A DNA stretch of 9,223 nucleotides from positions 1-9,223 of the forward strand of contig WQWK01000062.1 of NCBI GenBank assembly GCA_009785395.1. Reading direction: 5' to 3'. Shown here one piece after another: positions 1 to 6,124 of the stretch; within the stretch, counting starts at the first letter, position 1, and every line of letters begins with the position of its first letter. The notes beneath the pieces were generated by a model, which saw nothing but the letters and a program-made list of their open reading frames with translations, was not told where the DNA came from and did no database searches. The DNA comes from Conexibacteraceae bacterium (GTDB lineage Bacteria > Actinomycetota > Thermoleophilia > Solirubrobacterales > Solirubrobacteraceae). Position numbers and translations under genes: made by a program.

Positions 1-103
1 CAGGTGCGCCGGATCGGCTGGGCCCCGAAGTGACCACGGTCCGCGTACAGCGCCTCGGCGCCCGTGAGCGCCAGCACCACGCCGCCGAGCGCGAAGAACG
101 CCG
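1..103. repeat. Perfect 103-bp direct repeat, copy at the window edge
   Basis: Bases 1-103 are identical to 586-688, an offset of 585 bp or exactly 195 codons. Divergence begins at base 104 (t) against 689 (c). The left limit is the window edge, so the true length is unknown. The repeat lies inside the kup frame and keeps it open. The kup-sense junction reads ETAFFALGG here and GGAAFFALGG at the other copy, so AFFA (gcgttcttcgcg) is a likely microhomology. Confidence 0.97.
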
Positions 104-1526
104 TCTCGATCACGAGCAGGACGCCTCCGAGCAGGGCCAGCTTCCAGACGGCGACCTTCCACATCGCCCGCGCAACCGCCATGAAGAGGATCGTGTCCAG
201 CACGAAGGTTCCCGTCACCGCGACACCGTAGATGTTGGCGAGCCGGCCCGAGGTCTGGAAGACGACCACCAGGGCGATCACGCCGGCCGCGAGCACGGCG
301 GCGATGATCGGCACGTAGATCTGGCCCTCGAGGTCAGAGGTGTGCGTGATCTTCAGCCTCGGCAGGAAGCCGAGCTGTACGGCCTGCCGCGTCACCGAGA
401 AGGAGCCGGTGATCGCAGCCTGGGACGCGATGATCGTGGCGGTGGTCGCCAGCACCACCATCGGAATCCGCAGGCTCTCCGGCACCAGCAGGAAGAACGG
501 GTTTCTGGCCGCGTCCGGGTGCGCCAGGATCAGTGCGCTCTGCCCGAGGTAGGACAGCAGCACGCAGGGGAACACGATCCCGAACCAGGTGCGCCGGATC
601 GGCTGGGCCCCGAAGTGACCACGGTCCGCGTACAGCGCCTCGGCGCCCGTGAGCGCCAGCACCACGCCGCCGAGCGCGAAGAACGCCGCGCCGCCGTGGT
701 CGACCATGAAGCGGGCGCCCCAGGTCGGGGACAGCCCCTGCAGAACGCCGGGGTGCTGCGCCACCTCGTTGATGCCGAGCAGGCCGATCGCCAGCAGCCA
801 CACGAGCAGGATCGGCCCGAACATCCAGCCGACGGCGCCGGTCCCCTTGCGCTGAACCGCGAACAGGGCGATCAGGATCCCCAGCGAGATCGGCACGACC
901 AGGTGCGCGAAGCTCGGGGTCACGACGTTCACCCCCTCAACCGCCGAGGTGACCGAGATCGCCGGGGTGACCATCCCGTCGCCGAAGAAGAGCCCCGCGC
1001 CGAAGATCCCCAGAGTGACGAGCAGCGCCGTCCGCCCGATGCCGCGGCGCTGGATCAACGCGGCCAGCGCCATGCCGCCACCGTCGCCGCGGTTGTGAGC
1101 TCGCATCAGGAAGCCGGCGTACTTCACGCAGACGATGATCGTCATCGACCAGAACACCAGCGAGACGACCCCGTAGACGCCGGCCGGCGTCGCGTGGGCG
1201 GCGTCGGCGTGCTGGGTGAAGATCACCTGCTCGGTGTAGAGCGGACTCGTGCCGAGGTCGCCGTAGACCACCCCAAGGGCTCCGAGACCGAGCACGACCT
1301 TGCTGCCGTGGGCGACGACGTCACGCTCGTCGTCATCCGGCTCGGCCACCACGCCGGCCTGAGCCGCCGGCGTCGGTTCGGGCTCGACCCGCCAGGACCC
1401 GAGTTTGTGGGCGGCCTCGTTGAAGGAGCGCCCCGGGGCGTGCGCCGACCCCGACCGGTCGCGTCCCTGGCGCCCCGTCTTGTGCCCCGCTTCATGGAGG
1501 CTTCTCTGTCCCTGACCAGTTTCCAC
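1..1526 (-). CDS. kup: Kup-family potassium uptake permease, 3' end beyond the window, with an internal in-frame duplication junction
   Basis: Kup/HAK/KUP proteins are multi-span membrane K+ importers, usually proton-coupled. The minus-strand frame shows the family hallmarks in order: GVVYGDLGTSPLYT (1274-1233), then FFGDGMVTPAISVTSAVEG, the segment GAEALYADRGHFG (near 650-610), NPFFLLVPE, ATIIASQAAITGSFSVTRQA, and YGVAVTGTFVLDTILF. The frame has no stop down to base 1. After the late segment VIETAFFA, where family members normally continue with ANLTK-like residues and HGGWLPL, the sequence returns to LGGVVLALTGAEALYADRG, already read 195 codons earlier (see the repeats). The start is uncertain. 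GTG at 1526, 14 bp after the upstream gene's stop, gives about 78 hydrophilic residues before the core. GTG at 1352 gives about 20, closer to the E. coli length. Neither has a clear Shine-Dalgarno. It probably forms an operon with the small ORF and the two-component genes upstream. The family is certain; intactness is not. Confidence 0.9.
   Translation of the reverse strand, partial: METGQGQRSLHEAGHKTGRQGRDRSGSAHAPGRSFNEAAHKLGSWRVEPEPTPAAQAGVVAEPDDDERDVVAHGSKVVLGLGALGVVYGDLGTSPLYTEQVIFTQHADAAHATPAGVYGVVSLVFWSMTIIVCVKYAGFLMRAHNRGDGGGMALAALIQRRGIGRTALLVTLGIFGAGLFFGDGMVTPAISVTSAVEGVNVVTPSFAHLVVPISLGILIALFAVQRKGTGAVGWMFGPILLVWLLAIGLLGINEVAQHPGVLQGLSPTWGARFMVDHGGAAFFALGGVVLALTGAEALYADRGHFGAQPIRRTWFGIVFPCVLLSYLGQSALILAHPDAARNPFFLLVPESLRIPMVVLATTATIIASQAAITGSFSVTRQAVQLGFLPRLKITHTSDLEGQIYVPIIAAVLAAGVIALVVVFQTSGRLANIYGVAVTGTFVLDTILFMAVARAMWKVAVWKLALLGGVLLVIETAFFALGGVVLALTGAEALYADRGHFGAQPIRRT
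586..688. repeat. Perfect 103-bp direct repeat, internal copy in normal kup context
   Basis: This is the copy in its expected place. It encodes FFALGGVVLALTGAEALYAD and the following GHFG segment, in the correct order between the kup N-terminal half and the NPFFLLVPE segment. The edge copy (1-103) is therefore the displaced one. Confidence 0.97.
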
Positions 1527-1540
1527 GGCCTGCGCGGTGG

Positions 1541-1798
1541 TTAGACGTGAGCTTCTGGAAGCACTCTCGGGCGGAGTCCGAGCATCCGCAGATCGGTGAG
1601 CAGCGTGTCCAGCTGGTCCTGCGCTTCGGACTCTGAGGCGGCCTGCACATCGACCCGCAACAGCAGCGCGCGTCGGTCGAGCCCCGCCGCGCCGCCGCGG
1701 GTCAGCACCGGCCGGGTCTCGCCGGGGAGGTTCTTGATCCAGGCCCTGGCCTCCGGCGTGAGCGCGGGCCGGCTGAGCGCAATCGCGATCTCGGTCAC
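1541..1798 (-). CDS. Small conserved-looking protein of unknown function (85 aa)
   Basis: I do not recognise this protein. It starts at GTG 1798 and stops at TAA 1543-1541, lying between the response regulator (67-bp gap) and kup (14-bp gap) on the same strand. The composition looks like a real soluble protein, not a shadow frame. An N-terminal stretch MTEIAIALSRP is followed by TPEARAWIKNL (probable helix), a beta-like segment RALLLRVDVQA, an amphipathic helix SEAQDQLDTLLTDLRMLGL, and RPRVLPEAHV. This strand-helix-strand ending could be half of a small ferredoxin-like fold, but that is only inference. It has no signal peptide, membrane segment or cysteines. No convincing Shine-Dalgarno precedes the GTG, which lowers confidence. 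Its position suggests an accessory to the two-component system or to potassium uptake. Confidence 0.6.
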   Translation of the reverse strand: MTEIAIALSRPALTPEARAWIKNLPGETRPVLTRGGAAGLDRRALLLRVDVQAASESEAQDQLDTLLTDLRMLGLRPRVLPEAHV

Positions 1799-1835
1799 AA
1801 CACTGAGGCTGGCAGGGGCGGCCAGCCGGGTGAAT

Positions 1836-1851
1836 AGGTGTAAGTACCCAT
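1836..1851. promoter_or_regulatory. Possible response-regulator binding motif upstream of the 85-aa ORF
   Basis: The plus strand reads AGGTGTA, then ag, then TACCCAT. TACCCAT fits the NarL heptamer TACYYMT, and AGGTGTA differs by one base from its complement. The heptamers face outward, however, unlike the classical NarL 7-2-7 arrangement. On the minus strand, ATGGGTACTTAC resembles ATAGGCACTTAC at 7523-7534. The site sits 38 bp upstream of the small gene's GTG, just after the regulator gene's stop. This is weak, pattern-only evidence. Confidence 0.25.
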
Positions 1852-1865
1852 CTGCGAAGACGGGT

Positions 1866-2519
1866 TTACGGCTCGATCAGACCGCGCCGGATCGCATAAC
1901 GGGTGATATCGGCGACGCTCCGCATCTCGAGCTTCGCAAGGATGTTCGCGCGGTGGTGATCGACGGTCTTGCGGCTGATCACGAGCTCCGCGGCGATCGC
2001 GTCGCTCGTGCGCCCCTCCGCTATCAGCTTGACGATCTGCAGCTCGCGCGGGGTGAGCGGATCGACCGGGGCGGCCTCCCCGCGGCGCACCTGCTCGAGG
2101 TAGTCGCGGGTGAGCGCGACGACCGCCCTCGGGTAGAGAAACGCCTCGCCCCGCATCGCCGCGCGGCACGCCTCGATCAGGTCTCTGTTCGCCGCGGATT
2201 TGAGGACATAGCCGGACGCCCCGGCCCTGAGCGCCTCGAAGAAGTACTGCTCGTTGTCATGGACGGAGAGGATCAGCACGCGGACGTCGGAGCGCCGCCG
2301 GACCTCGGCTGTGGCCTGCAGCCCGGTGAGACGCGGCATCGATACGTCGATGATCGCGAGGTCGATGTCTCCGGCCGAGGCTCGCTGCAGCGCCTCCATC
2401 CCGTCGGCGGCCTCGGCGACCACCTCGATGTCGGGCTCGGCGTCGAGCACCGCGCGCAGGCCGCTGCGGACCAGCGCGTGGTCGTCGGCGAGGAGCACCC
2501 TGGTCTTCCGCGCGGGCAC
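1866..2519 (-). CDS. NarL/LuxR-family two-component response regulator
   Basis: This is a 217-residue cytoplasmic transcription factor of normal family length. The receiver domain (about residues 6-123) has the acidic pair D12-D13, the phospho-acceptor D58 in DLAIIDVSMPRLTG, the conserved S85 in VLILSVHD, and K107 in GYVLKS. The C-terminal LuxR/GerE helix-turn-helix (about 153-213) starts at LTPRELQIVKLIAEG and has the recognition helix around SRKTVDHHRANILAKL. The start is GTG 2519, 9 bp after the kinase stop, so the two are probably translationally coupled and the kinase is the cognate partner. The stop is TAA at 1868-1866. The family normally dimerises on inverted sites when phosphorylated. 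Likely local targets are its own operon (the small ORF and kup) or the divergent MFS gene; the sequence does not prove either. Confidence 0.95.
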   Translation of the reverse strand: MPARKTRVLLADDHALVRSGLRAVLDAEPDIEVVAEAADGMEALQRASAGDIDLAIIDVSMPRLTGLQATAEVRRRSDVRVLILSVHDNEQYFFEALRAGASGYVLKSAANRDLIEACRAAMRGEAFLYPRAVVALTRDYLEQVRRGEAAPVDPLTPRELQIVKLIAEGRTSDAIAAELVISRKTVDHHRANILAKLEMRSVADITRYAIRRGLIEP

Positions 2520-2528
2520 GGTCGCCGG

Positions 2529-3509
2529 TCACACGGGAACGCCGAGGACCAGGCAGGTGCCGCCCTCGGTGCCTGGACGGACCTCGAGGTTCGCGTTGAT
2601 GACCACCGCGCGCTCGCGCATTCCCCGCATGCCCTGCTCGACCGCGCCCGCGGGCAGGCCGCGACCGTTGTCGGTCACCTCGAGCAGCACGCGACGCCCG
2701 GCGCTGTGCAGCCCCACCACCACCTCTGTCGCGTCCGCATGACGCAGCACGTTCGTCAGAGCCTCCTGTGCAACGCGATAGATGACCAGCTCGACCTCCG
2801 GCGCCAGCTCGGGCAGTGTCCAGTCCAGCTCCCTGCGCACGCGGATGCCCTGCCGGTCGACACGCCCGCAGAGGGCGATCACGGCGTTCACCAGCCCGAG
2901 GTCGTCAAGCACCTCGGGGCGCAGCTGACGCGCGATCTGGCGCACATCCTCGAGCCCACCGAGCGCGCTCTCCGAGATCTCGAGCAGGGCAGCCCGTTGA
3001 TCGCCTTCCGCCTCCTGCGCAGCGCGTTCGGCCCGCAGCGCGATCGCCGTGAGCATCTGGCCAACCTCGTCGTGGAGCTCGCCCGCGATCCGGCGGCGTT
3101 CACGCTCCTGCGCAGCCAGCTCGCGCAACGCGCCGCCGCGTCGTTCCTGCTCCAGCCGCTCGAGCATGCGATCCAGCGCCTCGGCGAGCGCCCGGACCTC
3201 GGAGCTGGCGCCGTCAAAAGACCGCCGCTGGTCATCCTCGAGCACCGAGTCAACCGCTCCCATCGTCGACGCGAGCCGCTTGAGCGGCCCGAACGCGCGC
3301 CGCAGCAGGAACAGGTCGAGCACGAGCATCAGCACCAGCACGCCCGACAGCACCAGTACCTCACCCGGTCTCGCCACGCGGTGGACGGTGACCGGCGTCC
3401 AGGCTACGGCCGCGAACGCCAGCGCGAAGACGGTGGCGTTCAGCGCGAAGACCTTCCACTGAAGCGACCAGCGGTCCGACCGCTCACGGAGTGCTCGCAA
3501 TGGCCTCAT
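2529..3509 (-). CDS. Membrane sensor histidine kinase, HisKA_3 (DesK/LiaS/NarX-type)
   Basis: This 326-residue kinase is paired with the regulator just downstream. A first membrane segment lies at about 18-37 and a second at about 50-69. Only some 12 residues separate them, so there is no real extracellular sensor domain and it probably senses through the membrane. A HAMP-like linker (about 70-123) follows, then a HisKA_3 dimerisation helix with the phospho-accepting H146 in IAGELHDEVGQ. The HATPase_c domain has N253 in QEALTNVLRHA, the D-box D280-N-G-R-G284, and a glycine-rich GMRGMRERA. I chose ATG 3509 (MRPLRALRERS). The frame stays open to 3626, but that would run into the divergent MFS gene and add 39 residues without family character. 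The stop is TGA at 2531-2529. The stimulus is unknown; potassium, turgor or envelope stress fits the neighbourhood. Confidence 0.93.
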   Translation of the reverse strand: MRPLRALRERSDRWSLQWKVFALNATVFALAFAAVAWTPVTVHRVARPGEVLVLSGVLVLMLVLDLFLLRRAFGPLKRLASTMGAVDSVLEDDQRRSFDGASSEVRALAEALDRMLERLEQERRGGALRELAAQERERRRIAGELHDEVGQMLTAIALRAERAAQEAEGDQRAALLEISESALGGLEDVRQIARQLRPEVLDDLGLVNAVIALCGRVDRQGIRVRRELDWTLPELAPEVELVIYRVAQEALTNVLRHADATEVVVGLHSAGRRVLLEVTDNGRGLPAGAVEQGMRGMRERAVVINANLEVRPGTEGGTCLVLGVPV

Positions 3510-3537
3510 AACGCTGACGGTAACGTCGGATGCAAGG
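3510..3537. promoter_or_regulatory. 28-bp divergent spacer between kinase and MFS genes
   Basis: Two start codons lie back to back with only 28 bp between them. The spacer holds a small inverted repeat, GACG-gtaa-CGTC (3516-3527), that could be an operator shared by both genes. No consensus -35/-10 pair is visible, so the promoters must reach into the opposite coding region or give leaderless transcripts. Confidence 0.35.
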
Positions 3538-4821
3538 ATGACGGGGCCGAGACGAGTCAACCCGCTGCGCCACCGCGACTTCAGGCTGCTGTTCTGGGGG
3601 CAGACGGCGAGCAACTTCGGCAGCAACGCCGTGATGGTCGCGATGGCGATCTACATCACGCGCACGACCGGCTCGCCGACCGATCTCGGCCTGATCCTGG
3701 CCGCCCAGACCGTCCCGTTCGTGCTGCTGCTGCTGTTCGGGGGAGTCTGGGCCGACCGCCTGCCGCGCCACCGGGTGATGGTCGTCACCGATCTGATCCG
3801 CGGCGCCCTGCACGCGGTGCTCGCGGTGCTGATCCTGGCCGGCGTGGCCCGCGTCTGGCAGATCGCGGCGATCGAGTTCATGTTCGGTGCCGCCTGGGCG
3901 TTCTTCCAGCCGGCCTATACCGGGCTGCTTCCGCAGACCGTGCCCGAGGATCAGATTCAGGCCGCGCGGGCGCTGATCGAGGGGTCATGGAACGTCACGC
4001 TCGTGCTCGGGCCGGCGATCGCCACGGTGCTGGTGCTGGCGGTCGGCGCGGGTGAGGCGTTCGCGGCTGACGCGGGCACGTTCCTCATCAGCGCCCTGAC
4101 GCTGATGGAGATCCGGCCGCGGGTCCGTGGCGCCGCGGCCACCGAGAGCCGGCAGAGCGTCGCGCACGAGCTGCGCGCCGGCTTCCGCGAGGTCGCCTCA
4201 CGCCCGTGGGTGTGGGTGACGATCGCCGCCTTCAGCCTCGTGGTGATGTGTTCCTTCGCGACCTGGGAGGCGCTCGGGCCGGCGGCCGTCCGTGACGTCT
4301 ACGGTCACGTCGGCGTTTTCGGAGTGCTCGTCGCGCTCTTCGGTGTCGGCTCGGTCGCCGGCTCGCTGCTGGCCACGAGGTGGCACCCGCGGCGGCCGCT
4401 GCGTGACATGCTCGCGACCGCCGCCATGTGGCCCGCGATGTCGATCGTGGTAGCGGTTGGGCCGCCGCGCGGCGTGGTCGCGGCCTGGATGCTGATCGCG
4501 GGCGTTCAGAGCGGCATGTTCATGGTCATCTGGGAGACGGCGCTCGCCAAGCACATCCCGCCGGACGCGCTCTCGCGCGTCAGCTCCTACGACTGGATGG
4601 GATCGCTGGCGTTGCTCCCGGTCGGCTTCGTGCTGGCCGGGCCGCTCGCGGCATCGTTCGGGGTCCGCCCGGTGCTGGGCGTGGGCGGCGGGATCGGCGT
4701 GCTCGCCGTGTTCCTCGCGCTCATACCCCGCTCGACCAGGGAGCTCACGGACGAGCCCCCCACAGAGCGCATGCCCGAACCGGACGTTCAGCCGAGCAGC
4801 TCGCGCGCGAGGTCCGCGTAG
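3538..4821 (+). CDS. Major facilitator superfamily exporter (MFS_3, EntS/multidrug-like)
   Basis: This 427-residue integral membrane protein has the hydrophobic pattern of a 12-helix MFS transporter. The N-terminus NPLRHRDFRLLFWGQ and the following SNFGSNAVMVAMAIYI are typical of MFS_3 proteins, which include siderophore and drug exporters. Motif A between helices 2 and 3 reads GGVWADRLPRHRVMV (residues 68-82). RPL at the start of the second half (WHPRRPLRDM) may be the degenerate repeat of that motif. The C-terminal tail after IPRSTRELTDEPP is hydrophilic. The start is ATG 3538, with AAGG directly before it, too close to act as a good Shine-Dalgarno. The gene ends 34 bp inside the convergent peptidase gene. 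The substrate cannot be told. Divergence from the two-component operon hints at a regulated efflux response, but this is inference. Confidence 0.92.
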   Translation: MTGPRRVNPLRHRDFRLLFWGQTASNFGSNAVMVAMAIYITRTTGSPTDLGLILAAQTVPFVLLLLFGGVWADRLPRHRVMVVTDLIRGALHAVLAVLILAGVARVWQIAAIEFMFGAAWAFFQPAYTGLLPQTVPEDQIQAARALIEGSWNVTLVLGPAIATVLVLAVGAGEAFAADAGTFLISALTLMEIRPRVRGAAATESRQSVAHELRAGFREVASRPWVWVTIAAFSLVVMCSFATWEALGPAAVRDVYGHVGVFGVLVALFGVGSVAGSLLATRWHPRRPLRDMLATAAMWPAMSIVVAVGPPRGVVAAWMLIAGVQSGMFMVIWETALAKHIPPDALSRVSSYDWMGSLALLPVGFVLAGPLAASFGVRPVLGVGGGIGVLAVFLALIPRSTRELTDEPPTERMPEPDVQPSSSRARSA

Positions 4822-6095
4822 AAGCTCGCCGCGTAACCCAGGTCGCGCACGTCGATGCGCTCGTTGGAGTTATGCATCAGCGCCGTCACCTCGAGCAGCT
4901 CCTGATGGCGCTGGGGGAAGAAGCCGTAGGCGATCAGGTCGGGGAAGGCGGCGCGGAAGTAGCTCGAGTCCGAGTAGCCGGGCAGCAGCACCGGGACGGC
5001 CTTGGCGCCGGGGTCGTTGGCCTCGATCCAGCGCTCGATCGCGTCCATCAACTCGCTGCGCGGCGGCGAGGCGTAGCCGTAGACCTGCTCGGTGAACTCG
5101 ATCTGGAGCTCATCGGCGGTGTCGCCGAGCACGTCGTGCAGGCGCCCGAGCGCGACATCGGCGCCGAGTCCCGGCGGCACCCGCGTGTCGACCTTGACCC
5201 AGGCGTGGGCCGGGATCACGTTGATCTTGTCCGAGGCGTGAACCATGGTCGGCGTGTGCGTGACGCTCAGCATCGGCTCGACCATCGTGCGGATCGCCGG
5301 ATGCTTGGGTGCGAGCCGCGCGAGCGCGCCGGGCACGTCGCCCGGGTCCTCGCCGAGCCCCTCCAGCAGCGCCAGCGGCGCCGGCGTCGGGTCGTACCCG
5401 TGCGAGCCGGCGCGCAGCGCCTCCAGCACCGGCACCAGCTTCAGCAGCGCGTTGTCACCGAGCCGCGGCATCGAGGCGTGCCCGGCCGCGCCGGTCGCGG
5501 TCAGGCGGAAGCGGAAGATCCCCTTTTCGCCGCAGCAGACGCCGTAGTAGCGGATGCCGTCGATCTCGAAGAAGCTGCCGGCCCCCTCATTCACGAGCAG
5601 GTCGCATCGGACCTTGTCAGGGTGCTGCTGGGTCAGCCAGCGCGCGCCCACCTCACCGCCGGTCTCCTCATCGGCGACGAACACGAGCTTCAGCGCGCCC
5701 CGCGCCGGCCGCCAGCCGCTGCGCGCGAGCGCGACCGCGGCCACGGCCTCGGCCGCGACCTGGGACTTCATGTCGACCGCACCGCGGCCCCACAGGTAGC
5801 CGTCGGCGAGCTCGCCTCCCCACGGGTCGCGCTCCCAGTCCTGCACCGATGCCAGCACCGTGTCGACGTGGCCGAGGTAGACGAGCGTCGGCCCGTCACC
5901 GGAAGCGCCGCGCAGTGTCGCGACCAGGTTCGGGCGCTCCGGCGTGGCGGCGAGCAGTTCGGTCTCGAAGCCGGCATCGCGGACGTAAGCCTCGAGGTAC
6001 TCGATCGCCGGGCGCTCGTTGCCCGGCGGGTTGACCGTGTTGAAGCGAATCAGCCGCTGCAGCACCTCGGTCGTCTCGGCCTGAAGGTCGGACAT
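4788..6095 (-). CDS. M20-family zinc metallopeptidase/deacylase (ArgE/DapE/ACY1 group)
   Basis: This 435-residue cytoplasmic hydrolase belongs to the two-zinc M20 family, which cleaves amide bonds of N-acyl amino acids or peptides. The zinc and catalytic motifs are in order: H76 and D78 in YLGHVDTV, D108 in GRGAVDMKS, the catalytic base pair E143-E144 in VADEETGGE, E in LLVNEGAGS, the dimerisation-domain His in GAAGHASMP, and the late zinc His in ALMHNSNERI. ATG 6095 (MSDLQAETTEVLQ) is preferred. The frame extends 20 residues further to 6155, but that stretch is arginine-rich and would overlap the divergent phosphatase gene. The specificity is not resolvable: acetylornithine deacetylase, succinyl-diaminopimelate desuccinylase and aminoacylase-like enzymes share these motifs. 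The opening FNTVNPPGNE is common in carboxypeptidase/aminoacylase-like members. It is divergent from the phosphatase gene and convergent with the MFS gene. Confidence 0.93.
   Translation of the reverse strand: MSDLQAETTEVLQRLIRFNTVNPPGNERPAIEYLEAYVRDAGFETELLAATPERPNLVATLRGASGDGPTLVYLGHVDTVLASVQDWERDPWGGELADGYLWGRGAVDMKSQVAAEAVAAVALARSGWRPARGALKLVFVADEETGGEVGARWLTQQHPDKVRCDLLVNEGAGSFFEIDGIRYYGVCCGEKGIFRFRLTATGAAGHASMPRLGDNALLKLVPVLEALRAGSHGYDPTPAPLALLEGLGEDPGDVPGALARLAPKHPAIRTMVEPMLSVTHTPTMVHASDKINVIPAHAWVKVDTRVPPGLGADVALGRLHDVLGDTADELQIEFTEQVYGYASPPRSELMDAIERWIEANDPGAKAVPVLLPGYSDSSYFRAAFPDLIAYGFFPQRHQELLEVTALMHNSNERIDVRDLGYAASFYADLARELLG
4800..4811. repeat. Perfect 12-bp palindrome in the convergent gene overlap
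   Basis: CTCGCGCGCGAG is self-complementary and lies within the 34 bp shared by the ends of the MFS and M20 genes. There is no T-tract on either side, so it is not a convincing terminator, although convergent gene ends are where one is expected. No other terminator-like hairpin is obvious here. Confidence 0.5.
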
Positions 6096-6110
6096 CAGCG
6101 GGCAGCGTAC

Positions 6111-6116
6111 TAGGAT
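6111..6116 (+). promoter_or_regulatory. TAGGAT: possible -10 or Shine-Dalgarno for the phosphatase gene
   Basis: The 29-bp divergent spacer contains TAGGAT 8 bp before the GTG at 6125. It can be read as a -10 element (TANNNT type), giving a leaderless transcript starting near the GTG. Alternatively AGGA (6112-6115) can be read as a Shine-Dalgarno at 9-bp spacing. Both readings support the GTG start. No -35 is visible. Confidence 0.35.
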
Positions 6117-6124
6117 GCCCGCCG

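Noticed and set aside
1223..1496. ATG at 1496 (minus) as an alternative start for kup
   Set aside because: It is out of frame with the Kup core and leads to an arginine- and serine-rich dead-end peptide. Using it would require a frameshift for which there is no evidence.
30..1544. 504-codon open frame on the plus strand opposite kup
   Set aside because: The protein is Arg/Asp/Gln/Gly-rich with no domain character and is antisense to clear Kup motifs. It is a GC-skew shadow.
1596..4055. 819-codon open frame on the plus strand across the two-component genes
   Set aside because: It is antisense to the kinase and regulator, overlaps the MFS start in another frame, and has low-complexity composition. 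It is a shadow of high third-position GC.
4428..6113. 561-codon open frame on the plus strand across the M20 gene
   Set aside because: It is rich in R, H, V, E and Q with no recognisable fold, and is antisense to a well-motifed peptidase.
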